Source: Chondrosia reniformis
Taxonomy: Eukaryota > Porifera > Demospongiae > Chondrillida > Chondrillidae
Length of the DNA: 64,000 bases
Direction: 5' to 3'
Assembly: GCA_947172415.1 (NCBI GenBank)
Contig: OX359196.1
Span: 7,007,901-7,071,900 of the forward strand
Under the pieces are notes generated by a model, which worked only from the letters and a program-made list of their open reading frames with translations, had not been told where the DNA came from and searched no databases. Both the position numbers and the translations under genes were made by a program. Each line of letters begins with the position of its first letter. Within the stretch, counting starts at the first letter, position 1. Shown here in pieces: positions 45,701 through 57,700 of the stretch.

Positions 45701-48567
45701 TAGTATAAGTGTCCTCTAATAGAATTATAAAGACACACACACAGACACCAAGTGCTGGATTGTACACGAAAAGGACTTACTTTCCCAGTTGTGCTGTGAA
45801 GGATCCTTGTTGAAAATGTGAACAGCTTCTCCACAAAAGAAGATCTAATTGCAACATATGCCCCAAGTAGCAACACATATACATATATAGCAGTTCATGT
45901 GTGCACTGCATGTACTGTATGTACTGCATGTACTGTATGTACTGTATGTACTGCATGAAAAATCTAAGATACCATTTTCCTACATGCTATATGCCTATTC
46001 TGTAAAAAGAGCCTATAGGGGAACTAAACCTAAAGAGAGCTTTAGATGAAGATACAGGAGTCTTTTCTTCCTTCTTTTCCCTTCTTTCATCTTCTTCTCC
46101 ACTGGGTCAGACAGCCGTTTCTGGGAATTCCACCCTTCATCAGTGATCCTGGGAGTCTTTGTCTTTTTCTTTATCTTGATCTTCTGTGAATCCTTGGCAT
46201 GTACTGCATGTACTGTATGTACTGTATGTACTGTATGTACTGCATGTACTGTATGTACTATATGTACTGTATGTACTGTATGTACTGTATGTACTGTATG
46301 TACTGTATGTACTGTATGTACTGTATGTACTGTATGTACTGTATGTACTATATGTACTGTATGTACTGTATGTACTGTATGTACTGTATGTACTGTATGT
46401 ACTGTATGTACTGTATGTACTGTATGTACTGTATGTACTATATGTACTATATGTACTGTATGTACTGTATGTACTGTATGTACTGTATGTACTGTATGTA
46501 CTGTATGTACTGTATGTACTGCATGTACTGTATGTACTGTATGTACTGTATGTACTGTATGTACTGTATGTACTGTATGTACTGTATGTACTGTATGTAC
46601 TATATGTACTGCATGCTTGTGTAAATGGTACCTTTTCTGCCAACCTGATGGGTATGTAAACTGGTAACAAGCTACTGTCCACTGAATACACTGCAACTTG
46701 CTGCGAAACATATTGAAGAATCACTTGTCAGACTCCAATATCAATACCTTATGCGGCAAACCTCATGTTTCTCTCTAAGAGCTTCTTTATTATCCATGAA
46801 CGTAACCTTCTTTGCTTTTGCAGTAGATTCTGGTCCATGATCAGCTTCCTTGGTGTCCTCTTGTGATGATGCCACTACGTCAGGCTTCTTCTCCCAGTCT
46901 TGCTTGATGAAAAACTCATGCCATTGGTCTACCAGCTCACCATGAAGCATCCAGGCAGACAGCTGGTGATAGAACACTCCATTACATGCAAACTGGAGCC
47001 TGAATAAGCACAGAAAGGTAAACACAAGATGAACACACAATGACTATAGACTTACTGTGTCATGGTTTTCTCAACGCAAGGAATACCACAACTTCTTCTC
47101 TGGTCCAACAGAGATAGCAACTGACAGCCGTGGACCTTTGAGAGGGAAGAACATTACATAGTACACAACACATGAGCTGAGCATTATACCTGTAGCCCTA
47201 TACATGTAGCACTATACATGTAGCCCTATACATGTAGCCCTATACATGTAGCCCTATACATGTAGCCCTATATATGTAGCCCTATACATGTAGCCCTATA
47301 CATGTAGCCCTATACATGTAGCCCTATATATGTAGCCCTATATATGTAGCCCTATATATGTAGCCCTATACATGTAGCCCTATACATGTAGCCCTATACA
47401 TGTAGCCCTATACATGTAGCCCTATACATGTAGCCCTATACATGTAGCCCTATACATGTAGCCCTATACATGTAGCCCTATACATGTAGCCCTATACATG
47501 TAGCCCTATATATGTAGCCCTATACATGTAGCCCTATACATGTAGCCCTATACATGTAGCCCTATATATGTAGCCCTATATATGTAGCCCTATACATGTA
47601 GCCCTATACATGTAGCCCTATACATGTAGCCCTATATATGTAGCCCTATACATGTAGCCCTATACATGTAGCCCTATACATGTAGCCCTATACATGTAGC
47701 CCTATACATGTAGCCCTATACATGTAGCCCTATATATGTAGCCCTATATATGTAGCCCTATACATGTAGCCCTATACATGTAGCCCTATATATGTAGCCC
47801 TATATATGTAGCCCTATATATGTAGCCTATATGTACGTAGTGTGATGAGTGTATCATCAAACGAGTCACTAAACTCATAAAGGTAAGTACATCATGATAC
47901 CCACTTTATCCACTTTGACTACTTCAAGGAGCTCCCTCAGAGCAGGAAACAACATTTGGTACTGCAAGGGGATGAAATGTGCATCTCTACACCAGACACA
48001 TATATATGAGACGGGGCCTCTATCAGTAGACGCTGACCTGATCCAGATGGTGCTCTAACTGGGTCAGTGGTAGGTTTGACTCTCTCAGCACCTAAAATTG
48101 ATAAAACTGGTTGCCTAGCTACCATAGAAAACATATGTCACCGTACCATCTTCTCCAACTTGAGGACAGTCTGTCTGTACTCCTCCAATGCCTCGTCCAG
48201 TCCACCCGCAAGGGCTTTCAGATACAGACCCGGGGAATACCCCTCCTCGCTACTCGCTTGCTGTACATTTAGAACAAAAGTTGGTCGACTGTACTGCTTT
48301 ACAAACTCGTCAAATATGCGATAGTATCCGCCAAGCTGACATATCCTGTTTAGCAGTGCAACTTCACTCTCGTGAATACTTGGGAATACACCAGACACCT
48401 AAAAGTTGGTCGAAACAAGAAGAGCACACACAGAGTTTATTATCCACTCGCCACTGCTACCATATGCTGCTACTGAGGAGGGTTACCTTAAACAAGCCAG
48501 ACGATTCATCCCTCACAAACACGTCCCCGTCAAATCCAAGTAGGGCTAGCAGGAGTTCATGCAACAT
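42786..48567 (-). CDS. TUBGCP4: Gamma-tubulin complex component 4 (659 aa, 17 exons)
   Basis: Exons, 5' to 3' on the minus strand: 48487-48567, 48147-48398, 48038-48091, 47905-47961, 47056-47135, 46762-46999, 46632-46700, 45781-45844, 45576-45715, 45288-45338, 45110-45215, 44639-44743, 44171-44273, 43881-44052, 43510-43644, 43033-43149, 42786-42941 (1980 nt). It is close in length to human GCP4 (667 aa). Family blocks include the start L-H-E-L-L-L-A-L, V-H-G-C-Q, Q-L-S-A-W-M-L-H-G, Y-I-P-I-R-L-A-E-K, F-Y-L-L-G-R-G-E-L-F, N-V-A-F-Q-Q-S, G-L-S-Y-K-P-A-W-P-L, H-M-A-F-L-I-D-N-L-Q-Y-Y and L-A-H-E-N-F. GCP4 is a subunit of the gamma-tubulin ring complex that nucleates microtubules. Five introns carry unrelated minisatellites. 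Confidence 0.95.
43680..43820. repeat. Dispersed ~165-bp repeat, copy 3 of 4 (partial)
   Basis: In a TUBGCP4 intron. It is the reverse complement of the CTCTAAAGTAGATGTAGC-side of the copy at 15846-16010, including GCCTATAGGGAACTAAACCT. Confidence 0.7.
44295..44620. repeat. 21-bp purine-rich intronic minisatellite
   Basis: About 15 units of a GATGTGTGGAGGGAGGAG type fill the intron between TUBGCP4 exons 12 and 13. Strong purine/pyrimidine strand asymmetry. Because the period is 21, long spurious ORFs appear in several frames. Confidence 0.9.
44761..45080. repeat. 31-bp intronic minisatellite
   Basis: About 10 units containing CAGCTAACAAGACAGGAAGT, in the intron between TUBGCP4 exons 11 and 12. 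Confidence 0.9.
45379..45580. repeat. 20-bp intronic minisatellite that includes the splice donor
   Basis: About 10 units of CACACCTCCCCGGTACAGAC (plus strand) in the intron after TUBGCP4 exon 9. On the gene strand each unit reads GGGGAGGTGTGTC, close to the true junction GGAGAG|GTGTGTC at 45576/45575. Confidence 0.9.
46000..46165. repeat. Dispersed ~165-bp repeat, copy 4 of 4
   Basis: In a TUBGCP4 intron just before the 9-bp array. It contains CTTCTCCACTGGGTCAGACA and TTCCACCCTTCATCAGTGAT, the reverse complement of the 15846-16010 copy. Confidence 0.75.
46195..46617. repeat. 9-bp TGTACTGTA intronic satellite-like array
   Basis: About 46 near-perfect copies of TGTACTGTA in the intron between TUBGCP4 exons 7 and 8, with a short outlier at 45905-45958. 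The unit is a multiple of three, which yields long meaningless ORFs on both strands. Confidence 0.97.
47188..47828. repeat. 14-bp intronic array (about 46 copies)
   Basis: Units of TGTAGCCCTATACA with a frequent C/T variant (TATACATG or TATATATG) in the intron between TUBGCP4 exons 4 and 5. Confidence 0.97.
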
Positions 48568-48666
48568 TCCCGCTCTGATTCACTATATATCCGCCATCTT
48601 TGTGCCGAGGGGCCGAGGTAAATTCCCTTCCGCTGTCGGCTTGTCACGTGTCAATTTCCTATTGAA
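48568..48666. promoter_or_regulatory. 99-bp shared divergent promoter, TUBGCP4 / ATP8A-like
   Basis: The start codons at 48567 (minus) and 48667 (plus) are 99 bp apart. It is richer in GC than its flanks, lacks a TATA box, and contains ATCCGCCATCTTTGTG (YY1-like CGCCATCTT) and a TCACGTG E-box-like string. Confidence 0.7.
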
Positions 48667-51600
48667 ATGGCCGAGAGGAAGCCGATCGACTACTCTGAAA
48701 TGACTACCTTTAGGAGGACGGGGGAGGAGGACTCCGAATCCGATTTCATTCTCCTTGGTAAGCCTGTACAGCCGTCATCTCACGTCACTATTCACTGTTG
48801 GTAGATCAAATGATTGATATATTATCATCCGGGAAGTCGTCAGTTTGCTATTAATTTTTTATTCAATTTCTGCCTCTGAAAGTCAGCCATCTTTCCGGGC
48901 TCCCTAGATCTGTTGGGTGCATGTGCCTAACTGATGAGAGTGTTGTTGCAATTATTTTCCACTAGTCTCTTTGTATGTATTTTAATTAATTAATAATCCT
49001 AGCTATACGCGTACCCTCGGGTCATCTTGATATTTGTACTATGGTATTTCACCCTTCACCTATTGAATACCTCTCAATTTCCGGTCTTCTGCAGACAATC
49101 CATTCCCCTCTTACAGCTCAACTGAGTCTGGGGATGAAACAGATGGCTTGAGGAGTAGAAGTCGTAGCAAGCGAAAACAAGTATCTGGATGTTTGCGAAG
49201 GCTTCGTTTTAGAACTGTCATAGTATTTCTGGAGGTCCTGAGATGGGTGAGAGACCAGATAGAGAGACACGTTTGCAGAATGAAGAAGCAGCATTCATCA
49301 GCTGATGTAACTAGAACAATTACCTTCAATGATCCAAGCACTAGTGTAGGGTTCCCTGTTAACTATATAAGGTACATATATCAGTAGACTTATATATATA
49401 CATATACACTTATTGTCTAATATAAATATAGACCTGTGTGATAGTTTTTATATTATCAAACTAGTTGAACACTTTAATACTTTATTTAATTTAGAGTGTT
49501 GATGATGGGCGGCTTATTATAGTATTAGTGAAGTTTATCTAAACGAACATGTATGTTTAGTGCTGGAAAGCTTAAATGCATTGAACAGTGAATCTCGGTC
49601 CAGCCACAAAGTAGAATTGAAATTGAAATTGAAAATTTTCTTTGAAAACCACTCATTATGACTCTCCTAATATTTTCAAGATGACTGTATAGGTTTACTG
49701 TAGTATGCAATCCATTTCAGTCCATCAGTTTCTATTACTATAATATTAATCCAATGTACAATCTGATTGGTGCAGTCTGATTGGTGCAATCTGATTGGTG
49801 CAGTCTGATTGGTTGAAAGTGTAATCTTGTGCCCTGTTACTCTTATTTCCTCTCTCTTTCATGCACAGCACTGGAAAGTATACATGGCTCAACTTCATCT
49901 TCAAGTTCTTGTGGGAACAGTTTAGAAAGGCTGTCAATATTTATTTTCTCGTCATAGTTATCCTTCAGGTCAGCCTGTATGGACATACATACACACACTT
50001 TTATCTTTCTTTGTTGTTCTATTTTTAAAAATTGGATCAATAACCTGAGATTACTGTCACCCAAAGTCACCAGTTGGACTGAACTTATACATAAATTTGT
50101 CTTCTCATAATCTTATACGTATATACTATTGTAAAGGGTATGGAAACACAATGTTTTTTTCTCCCTTTCTGCAGCAAATTCCTGGTGTATCTCCAACAGG
50201 TCGGTATACAACCATTGTTCCTCTTAGTGTGGTGTTAGGAATAGCTGCTCTCAAAGAGATTATTGAGGATGTGGTGAGTGGATTCCACAACTCTTCCCAT
50301 AACAGTCACATTTGCATTCCATGTTACCACGTTAAACAATGATCTTTTCCATGCCATCTTGTGCCAATATTGGCATGGTTGCATGATCCACTAGTAGCTC
50401 TAAGAATACATGTATGGTAGCACAATATTTGAGTGTGTTTGATTGTACTTCTTGTTTGGTGCACATGTAGAAGCGACACAGGGCAGACAGACAGGTGAAC
50501 CGCCGAAGAGTCCAAGGTCAGTGGTATATTGTTGTAGAAGGCACTGTGACATGTGCCATATAGTGCTTACTGACTATAGTAGGACTTATATGAATGTGTC
50601 TCCTATATAGTGCTTACTGACTATAGTAGGACTTGTATGAATGTGTCTCCTATATAGTGCTTACTGACTATAGTAGGACTTGTATGAATGTGTCTCCTAT
50701 ATAGTGCTTACTGACTATAGTAGGACTTGTATGAATGTGTCTCCTATATAGTGCTTACTGACTATAGTAGGACTTGTATGAATGTGTCTCCTATATAGTG
50801 CTTACTGACTATAGTAGGACTTGTATGAATGTGTCTCCTATATAGTGCTTACTGACTATAGTAGGACTTGTATGAATGTGTCTCCTATATAGTGCTTACT
50901 GACTATAGTAGGACTTATATGAATGTGTCTCCTATATAGTGCTTACTGACTATAGTAGGACTTGTATGAATGTGTCTCCTATATAGTGCTTACTGACTAT
51001 AGTAGGACTTGTATGAATGTGTCTCCTATATAGTGCTTACTGACTATAGTAGGACTTGTATGAATGTGTCTCCTATATAGTGCTTACTGACTATAGTAGG
51101 ACTTGTATGAATGTGTCTCCTATATAGTGCTTACTGACTATAGTAGGACTTATATGAATGTGTCTCCTATATAGTGCTTACTGACTATAGTAGGACTTAT
51201 ATGAATGTGTCTCCTATATAGTGCTCCGAGAAGCTACAGCCATCCGCTGGCAAGAAGTGTTAGTGGGAGATATAGTCAAGGTCTATGACAAGGAGGAGTT
51301 CCCAGCTGACCTTGTATGCCTCTCCACAAGGTACAGTGTGCAAGACAGTATATAGAGACATGCGACCTATAATGTATGTGTGATGCTATGTTGAATTGGT
51401 GCTGCGTGCTTGTCGGTTGCTAAAGTATAGGTCGGCTTGTCTCTCTGTAGCGATATTAATGGAAACTGCTACATTGAGACGTCTAATCTGGATGGAGAGA
51501 CCAATCTGAAACTAAGAAGAGTGAGTCTGTGTAGCAATATCACAGTGCACTGTATCAGTGTGTGGTGGCTATGCCCTCTTTAGAGTCATGTAACTACAGT

Positions 51601-51741
51601 CAAGAGAACTAAATTGGAAGATCTGAGACAGTTGGAAGTAAGTAGATGGCAATAATAGTGACATGTCTCTAAAAGATTATAATACTGACCATGCTATGTA
51701 TATGTATTGTATACATACATACGTTTCTGGTAGCAGTATGT

Positions 51742-51783
<42 letters not shown>

Positions 51784-54700
51784 GTGTGGGTGTGTGTGTG
51801 TGTGTGTATGTATGTGTGTGTGTGTGTGTGTGTGTATGTGTGTGTGTATGTGGTGTGGGTGTGTGTGTGTGTGTGTATGTATGTGTCATCAAGATGGCGG
51901 CGTAGGGCCACGAGGTCGCTGGTGGAGACAGCCAACTTGGAAGTTTCGTGTGGACTTTGCCAGTTTCTCTGCCAGTGGATGGAGTCCGCTGCACACAGGG
52001 CATTTGTGGTGCCGGCGTCGTGGCTCCCTGTCGATGGCGAGTGCCACTTTCATTGCGTTCGAGCCCTGAGACCATCGCAGCATAGCGAACCTCACAACAT
52101 GGTCCTCCACCGTCAACACCATCCTGCCACCACACCCCCTGGGGTCCTTTGGGCTGGCTGTCAGACAGGATGGCCATCACGGCCACTGGTTCTGTCAATT
52201 GCAACCGGGTGCAGCGACAGCCATTTTAACGGCTATGGCACCCAGCAGCCACTCAACCTAGGGATGTCGGGCGTGAGCCCAGCCAGCTCACCCTTTTTGA
52301 CAGACTTGGCTTTGGTGTGTGTATGTGTGTGTGTATGTGGTGTGTGTGTGTGTGTATGTATGTATGTGTGTGGGTGTGTGTATGTGTGTGTGTATGTGTG
52401 TGTATGTATGTGTGTGAGTGTGGGTGTGTGACAGTGTTTGATCATGCTGTGTTACTGAATGGTCTTGGGCCTACTGTTGCAGGGTTACATTGAGTGTGAA
52501 GGACCCAACGCTCTATTGTATGAGTTTACGGGCAACATGCATGTCGCTGGACAGAGGTAATGAGATGAGATGTCTGTCGCATGTTGGACACTTCTCTATG
52601 TAATCATGTTGCATGGACAGGTCTCTACAGATAACATCCGAAAACATTTTATTGAGAGGTTCTCGCCTGAGAAACACCGATTACATCTACGGTCAGTATG
52701 GGATAGTGTATATATGTGAAGAGGATTGACGTCACTAATCATTCTCTCTCTCTCTCTCTCTGCCTGCTTGCTTAGGCATTGCCGTGTACACTGGACATGA
52801 AACCAAACTTCTAATGAATGCTCATAGCACTCCTTTAAAGAGATCAACCATGGACAAGACCATTGACAAACTGGTAAGCCATTCACATTGTGAATTAAAA
52901 TGATAATACTAATATGTTTATATAATAGACTTCAGTTTCAGTACTAGAAATTCAAATAACATTCTCTGAAACACTTTACTATGATATCACGCCATGTACA
53001 CACGTACATATTACAGGGTAGGACTTACGTACGTATACATATGCAATCCATAATTAGATGATATTTGAGCGGTATTTATATATACATTCTGTTCCTGTCT
53101 CTCCTCAACATGTATTTGCTAGTTCATGTAATGTCACTGTTCTGTTGTTCAGGTACTCTGTCTCTTTGCCACATTGATTGCTCTGTCCTGCCTCAGTGCT
53201 GTAGCAGAGACTATTTGGACGTGTAAGTTCTCCTGTAGTAGGAGCATTCCTTTAATCTGCTCCTTCCACAACACTTCAGTGTCATGGTTGACCTAGCTTT
53301 ACTCCATACCTACATATACATACACGTATGAAGAATGGTGAACCATTTTGTAGGTTTGAATGCAAAGAATCACTTTTATCTTATCAGAGAAGGTACGTGC
53401 AGCACACACATATGTAGAGTGCCATATTGTGATATTGATAACCACAACCATTTGCAGCTCAGTGCTACGGAGGACCTGTGCTCGGAATGTTTTTCTACTC
53501 TCTAGCTCAATTTATTATTCTTTACAATAATTTGGTTCCAATAAGCCTTATTGTCACCGTAGAGGTCAGTATTTGGACACATTTGACATCCTCAGTTTGT
53601 AGTTGTTCTGGTTGCCAAGGATATTTTATTTGAAAATTTTGTAGATTGTCAAGTTTGTTCAAGCCATCTACATCAATCAGGTGAGTTCTAATAAGATGTC
53701 TCTGTGTGCGGCTGTGAAGAAAGCTTACCTCTATCTGTATATGCTATATGTTCATATATACAAGCAGAAAGTCACTCTATTTTAGAAACAAAGCAGTCAT
53801 CACTACTTTCTATATTTCTCATATTTTATGTTAATAATTTTGACTGTTGACATAATGTAGAAAAGTGTAAATGGCATGTCATCTTGTCGTTGCATGCAGG
53901 ATGTAGAAATGTATCATGAAGAGTCTGGAATGGGAGCTCAAGCTAAAACATCAAACCTGAACGAGGAGCTGGGACAAGTACGCTATGTGTTCTCAGACAA
54001 GACTGGCACACTGACCTGTAACAGAATGCTTTTCCACAAGTGTTCCATCGGAAAGGACATTTATGAGTGAGGCTGGTAGCGTACTATCTGGTATAAACCC
54101 TTAAATAGGAGCTATTCAGAATTTGCAGCTGTTTCTTGTACAAGTGTATACAGTTTTATATTGAAAGGGTACAAATTTGTACAAGAAACAGCTAAAAATG
54201 ACCCAAATTCTGAATAGCTTTTATGTAAGATTTTAGGGTTCATACCAGATCATATTAGTCTTATTTAGTCTGATGGTACTGACATGTAGCTAGTGTTAGT
54301 GTATATTTGTGGTTACTGACGGTTGAGTTATTAATTCGGTGACATTAAGCCATAAGATCCTTTGTATATATCAGTAACTAGGGCAAGAAATATTATGTGT
54401 AGTTGTGAGAGACGCACATGAAAAGTTTATAATCTAATTTTTCATACTAGTAATGTAGTAGCAATGAACCTATACTCGATCAAAAAAGGTACATGTCATT
54501 AGGGCCTATAAAGGTTTGCTACTAGAGCTTAATAGTCTTCTGGTAGTTGTTAGCGCACGTATATGGCGTATGTCATCTGAGTGTCCGAGTACGGCCTCCC
54601 ATTCAGACGGCAATCTCTCCAACGGCATTCTTCATATCCCTTTGTTAGTGTATCACAGTTGGAATGATATCTGTATGGATGATGTTTATCAAAGGCGAGA

Positions 54701-57700
54701 CCTCCCAAATTATATTCGTTTATTGGCTCAGGAAAAACATCTCTGTTACTGCGACAGTCATCCAACAGTTTCACTGGATCCATCAGTATGCCTCCACTCC
54801 AGTTGTAGTCCAGGTTGGCATTGTAGAGTCCCTTGTAAGCATAGATCAGTATCTTGTTGTGGTACGCTGCTATGGCCATCTCCGAAGGGTTGAATCTTGC
54901 CTTGTCGGGTACATTACACCATCCTGTTTCCAGATCAGTGCAAGCTCGGAAGTGAGAGCTGTAGTACCTCATGGCATCAATGATGGGACCTACCTCTCGG
55001 TAGGAGTGCTTCCATACTAGGCTCCATCCTCCCCCATCCATCTCCATGTCACAGTACACCTATTAAACACATACAGAAGGGGATTCCCTGACACTCATTC
55101 CACCTAGCCTATAACTAAAGTATACACACTCTTTAAGAAATACAGTATGTATAGATAAGTATAGATATTTCTTCATATGTACACTATCCCATCAGGCGTA
55201 TCTGGAGTAGTATATTGAACTTGAGTTGGAAATGTAACAAAATTGTGACCCTGTCAATAACAGATGTTTATCAGAGGTTGGCACTGGATTCTCATTCTTC
55301 CTACCTGCATGTTCTGAGCACTCCCATTGCAGCGTGTAGCATCAACCCAGTATGCCCCACTCCTGGGGGAGCTGCATGTACTACTTGGGTCATCCCTTAT
55401 CTGCTTACAAGAGCTGCCAGCTAAGAACTCAACTTGACCGGGTGATATTGGTCTAATTGAGTGTAAGAGAGGTGTTTTGTAATATGGGAGAAATATGAGG
55501 AACAACAAAAATCTTTGTATTTTAAATGGGAAACAGATGATTGATTGAGCTACTTACTGGAAAGGTATCCATTTACCGCTCCTACACACCCATACAGCAC
55601 TCTTCCCTCTTATCTCTACTGTAGTGCCTTCTCTTCTGCCATTGCAACTTTGTCCTGGCTCTGTTAGCTGCCCAGATGCATATCTCTGTATGTAAATGCA
55701 TCGTTTACAATATTTGTTATATACTGAGAGTGAAGTAATTCTTTGGTAATCAGTCGTTTAAATGTACAGCTTATCTGCATAACATCTTTGGGACATCATT
55801 CTTACTTTTTCTGAAGCTATAATTAGAGCAAGAAAGCTGACAGCTAAAAGAGGAGCCGGAAGCGTCATTGGGTCCAATTTCTTTGTTACAGCTCTTCGGA
55901 ATGGCGAGGCTATGTAGATGTATGTCTTTTTATAGCCTAGCTCTGGCAGCTTCATGTAGTCTTCCCAGCACTTTTGATGTCGCTGACACTATTTACTGTC
56001 TACTCCAAGTAACCATAGTAACTGAATATCTGGTACACTTGTGTGCTGGAACCAGATGTTATTTGTAGCTCCCATTCAGTCACTTAGTGAGTTTCTCAAG
56101 TACCTAAAGTGCCACCACATTCATTTTAGTTAAGCCGCATGTTCTCTGTATAGCTGCAGCTGTTAAATTAGGAAATACAGTTAGCTGGTACTGCATAAGA
56201 TCCAATAACCTTTGTGTTTTGAATAAATGCATTGCTGGCGATAGTTCAAAGTAAAAGAAGCCTCTCTGCATGATAAATCTCTTTGAAACTAGAGACTTGT
56301 TACAATCCAATGTATGTATGTGCTAGCTAAGATATGGGAGGTGTCTTAATGGGTATGAGGGCGTGTCGGTGTGTAGACACCTTGTGTATACTGTGTATTC
56401 CTTTGCTGTAGTGGTATGAACGAAGAGGGAGTGTTCTGTGATGCCAAACTGGTGGACAAACTAAGGCAGACAGATGTGAGTTACGTAGCTCCACAATGCA
56501 AGGGAAGTTCTCTACTTGATTATGCTTTTGTTATTTCTTGGTGTAGAAAAGTTTTGCAAATTCCGCCGAGAAAAGATTTCTGGAAGCAATGGCTGTCTGT
56601 CACAGTGTCATTCCAGAAGTTGATCCTAAATCTGAAGCTGGAATTGCCTACAGGGCATCATCACCAGGTTAGTTGGTGAACGGGCAGACAAGACTTGCAA
56701 TATGATGTCTTTATGATGATATATATAGTATAGCAAGAATTGTATACATATGATATGTACATATTTACACTGTGTGCTTGTTCCTGATGATGCCAAAGAG
56801 CAAACTAAAAATAGTCTGTCTTTCTGTTTTATCAGATGAAGAAGCTCTTGTTAAAGCTGCTAAAAAGGTTGGGTTTGATTTTGTATCAAGAGCTTACGAT
56901 AAAGTGACAGTAGTTGTTGTAAGTTGCATCACAATCTTTGAATTTGTAAGCCAGTTATGTTTTCTACAGAGTTTAACAGAATTCTATCTTTCACTAGTTT
57001 GGTAAACCCAGAACATACCAGGTTTTGAATATCTTAGAATTCACAAGGTACGTACGTATACGTACGTATTGGGTACACTTATTATGAGATATTTGTGTCA
57101 GAGTACTAACTAGTGAACCTAATGGTCGAAATATCAAGCCTGTCTAACTGCTTTACAGTGAGCGAAAGAGAATGTCTGTGATAGTACGGACACCAGAAGG
57201 ACGTTTGAAACTTTATACTAAAGGAGCTGTGAGTAATTCCATTGTCTACTCTCCCAACTGGTATTCTTTTGAACAACCTGACTGTTTTAATATGTAGGAT
57301 TCAACTATTATGGAGAGGTTGAGGCCAAATGACCCTCTGGTAGGGAAAACTAACGAGTATCTACAGATGTTTGCTGAAGAAGGCTTAAGGACTCTCTGTC
57401 TTGCTGAACACAACCTCAGTGAAGACAGTTACAAGGTATTCCAGCACATCACACCTCTGGGGGACCACACCTCTGGGGGACCACACCTCTAGGGGACCAC
57501 ACCTCTGGGGGACCACACCTCTGGGGGACCACACCTCTGGGGGACCACACCTCTGGGGGAACACACCTCTAGGGGACACACCCATGGATTCAGATGTGTT
57601 TGCGCATATGTAGTTAGGATAGTCTTTCTCTCTCGTGCTCTCTACTCAGTCCTGGAGTGAGTCTTACAAAGCCGCCTCTCTGATACTGCATCCTAAGGAG

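Noticed and set aside
46013..46724. Long ORFs (up to 232 codons) over the TGTACTGTA array on both strands
   Set aside because: They arise from a 9-bp unit, which cannot introduce stops in a fixed frame; the region is an intron of TUBGCP4.
51691..52431. 246-codon ORF over the TG repeat and GC-rich insert
   Set aside because: Half of it is microsatellite translation and the rest matches no family I know; it sits in a flippase intron.
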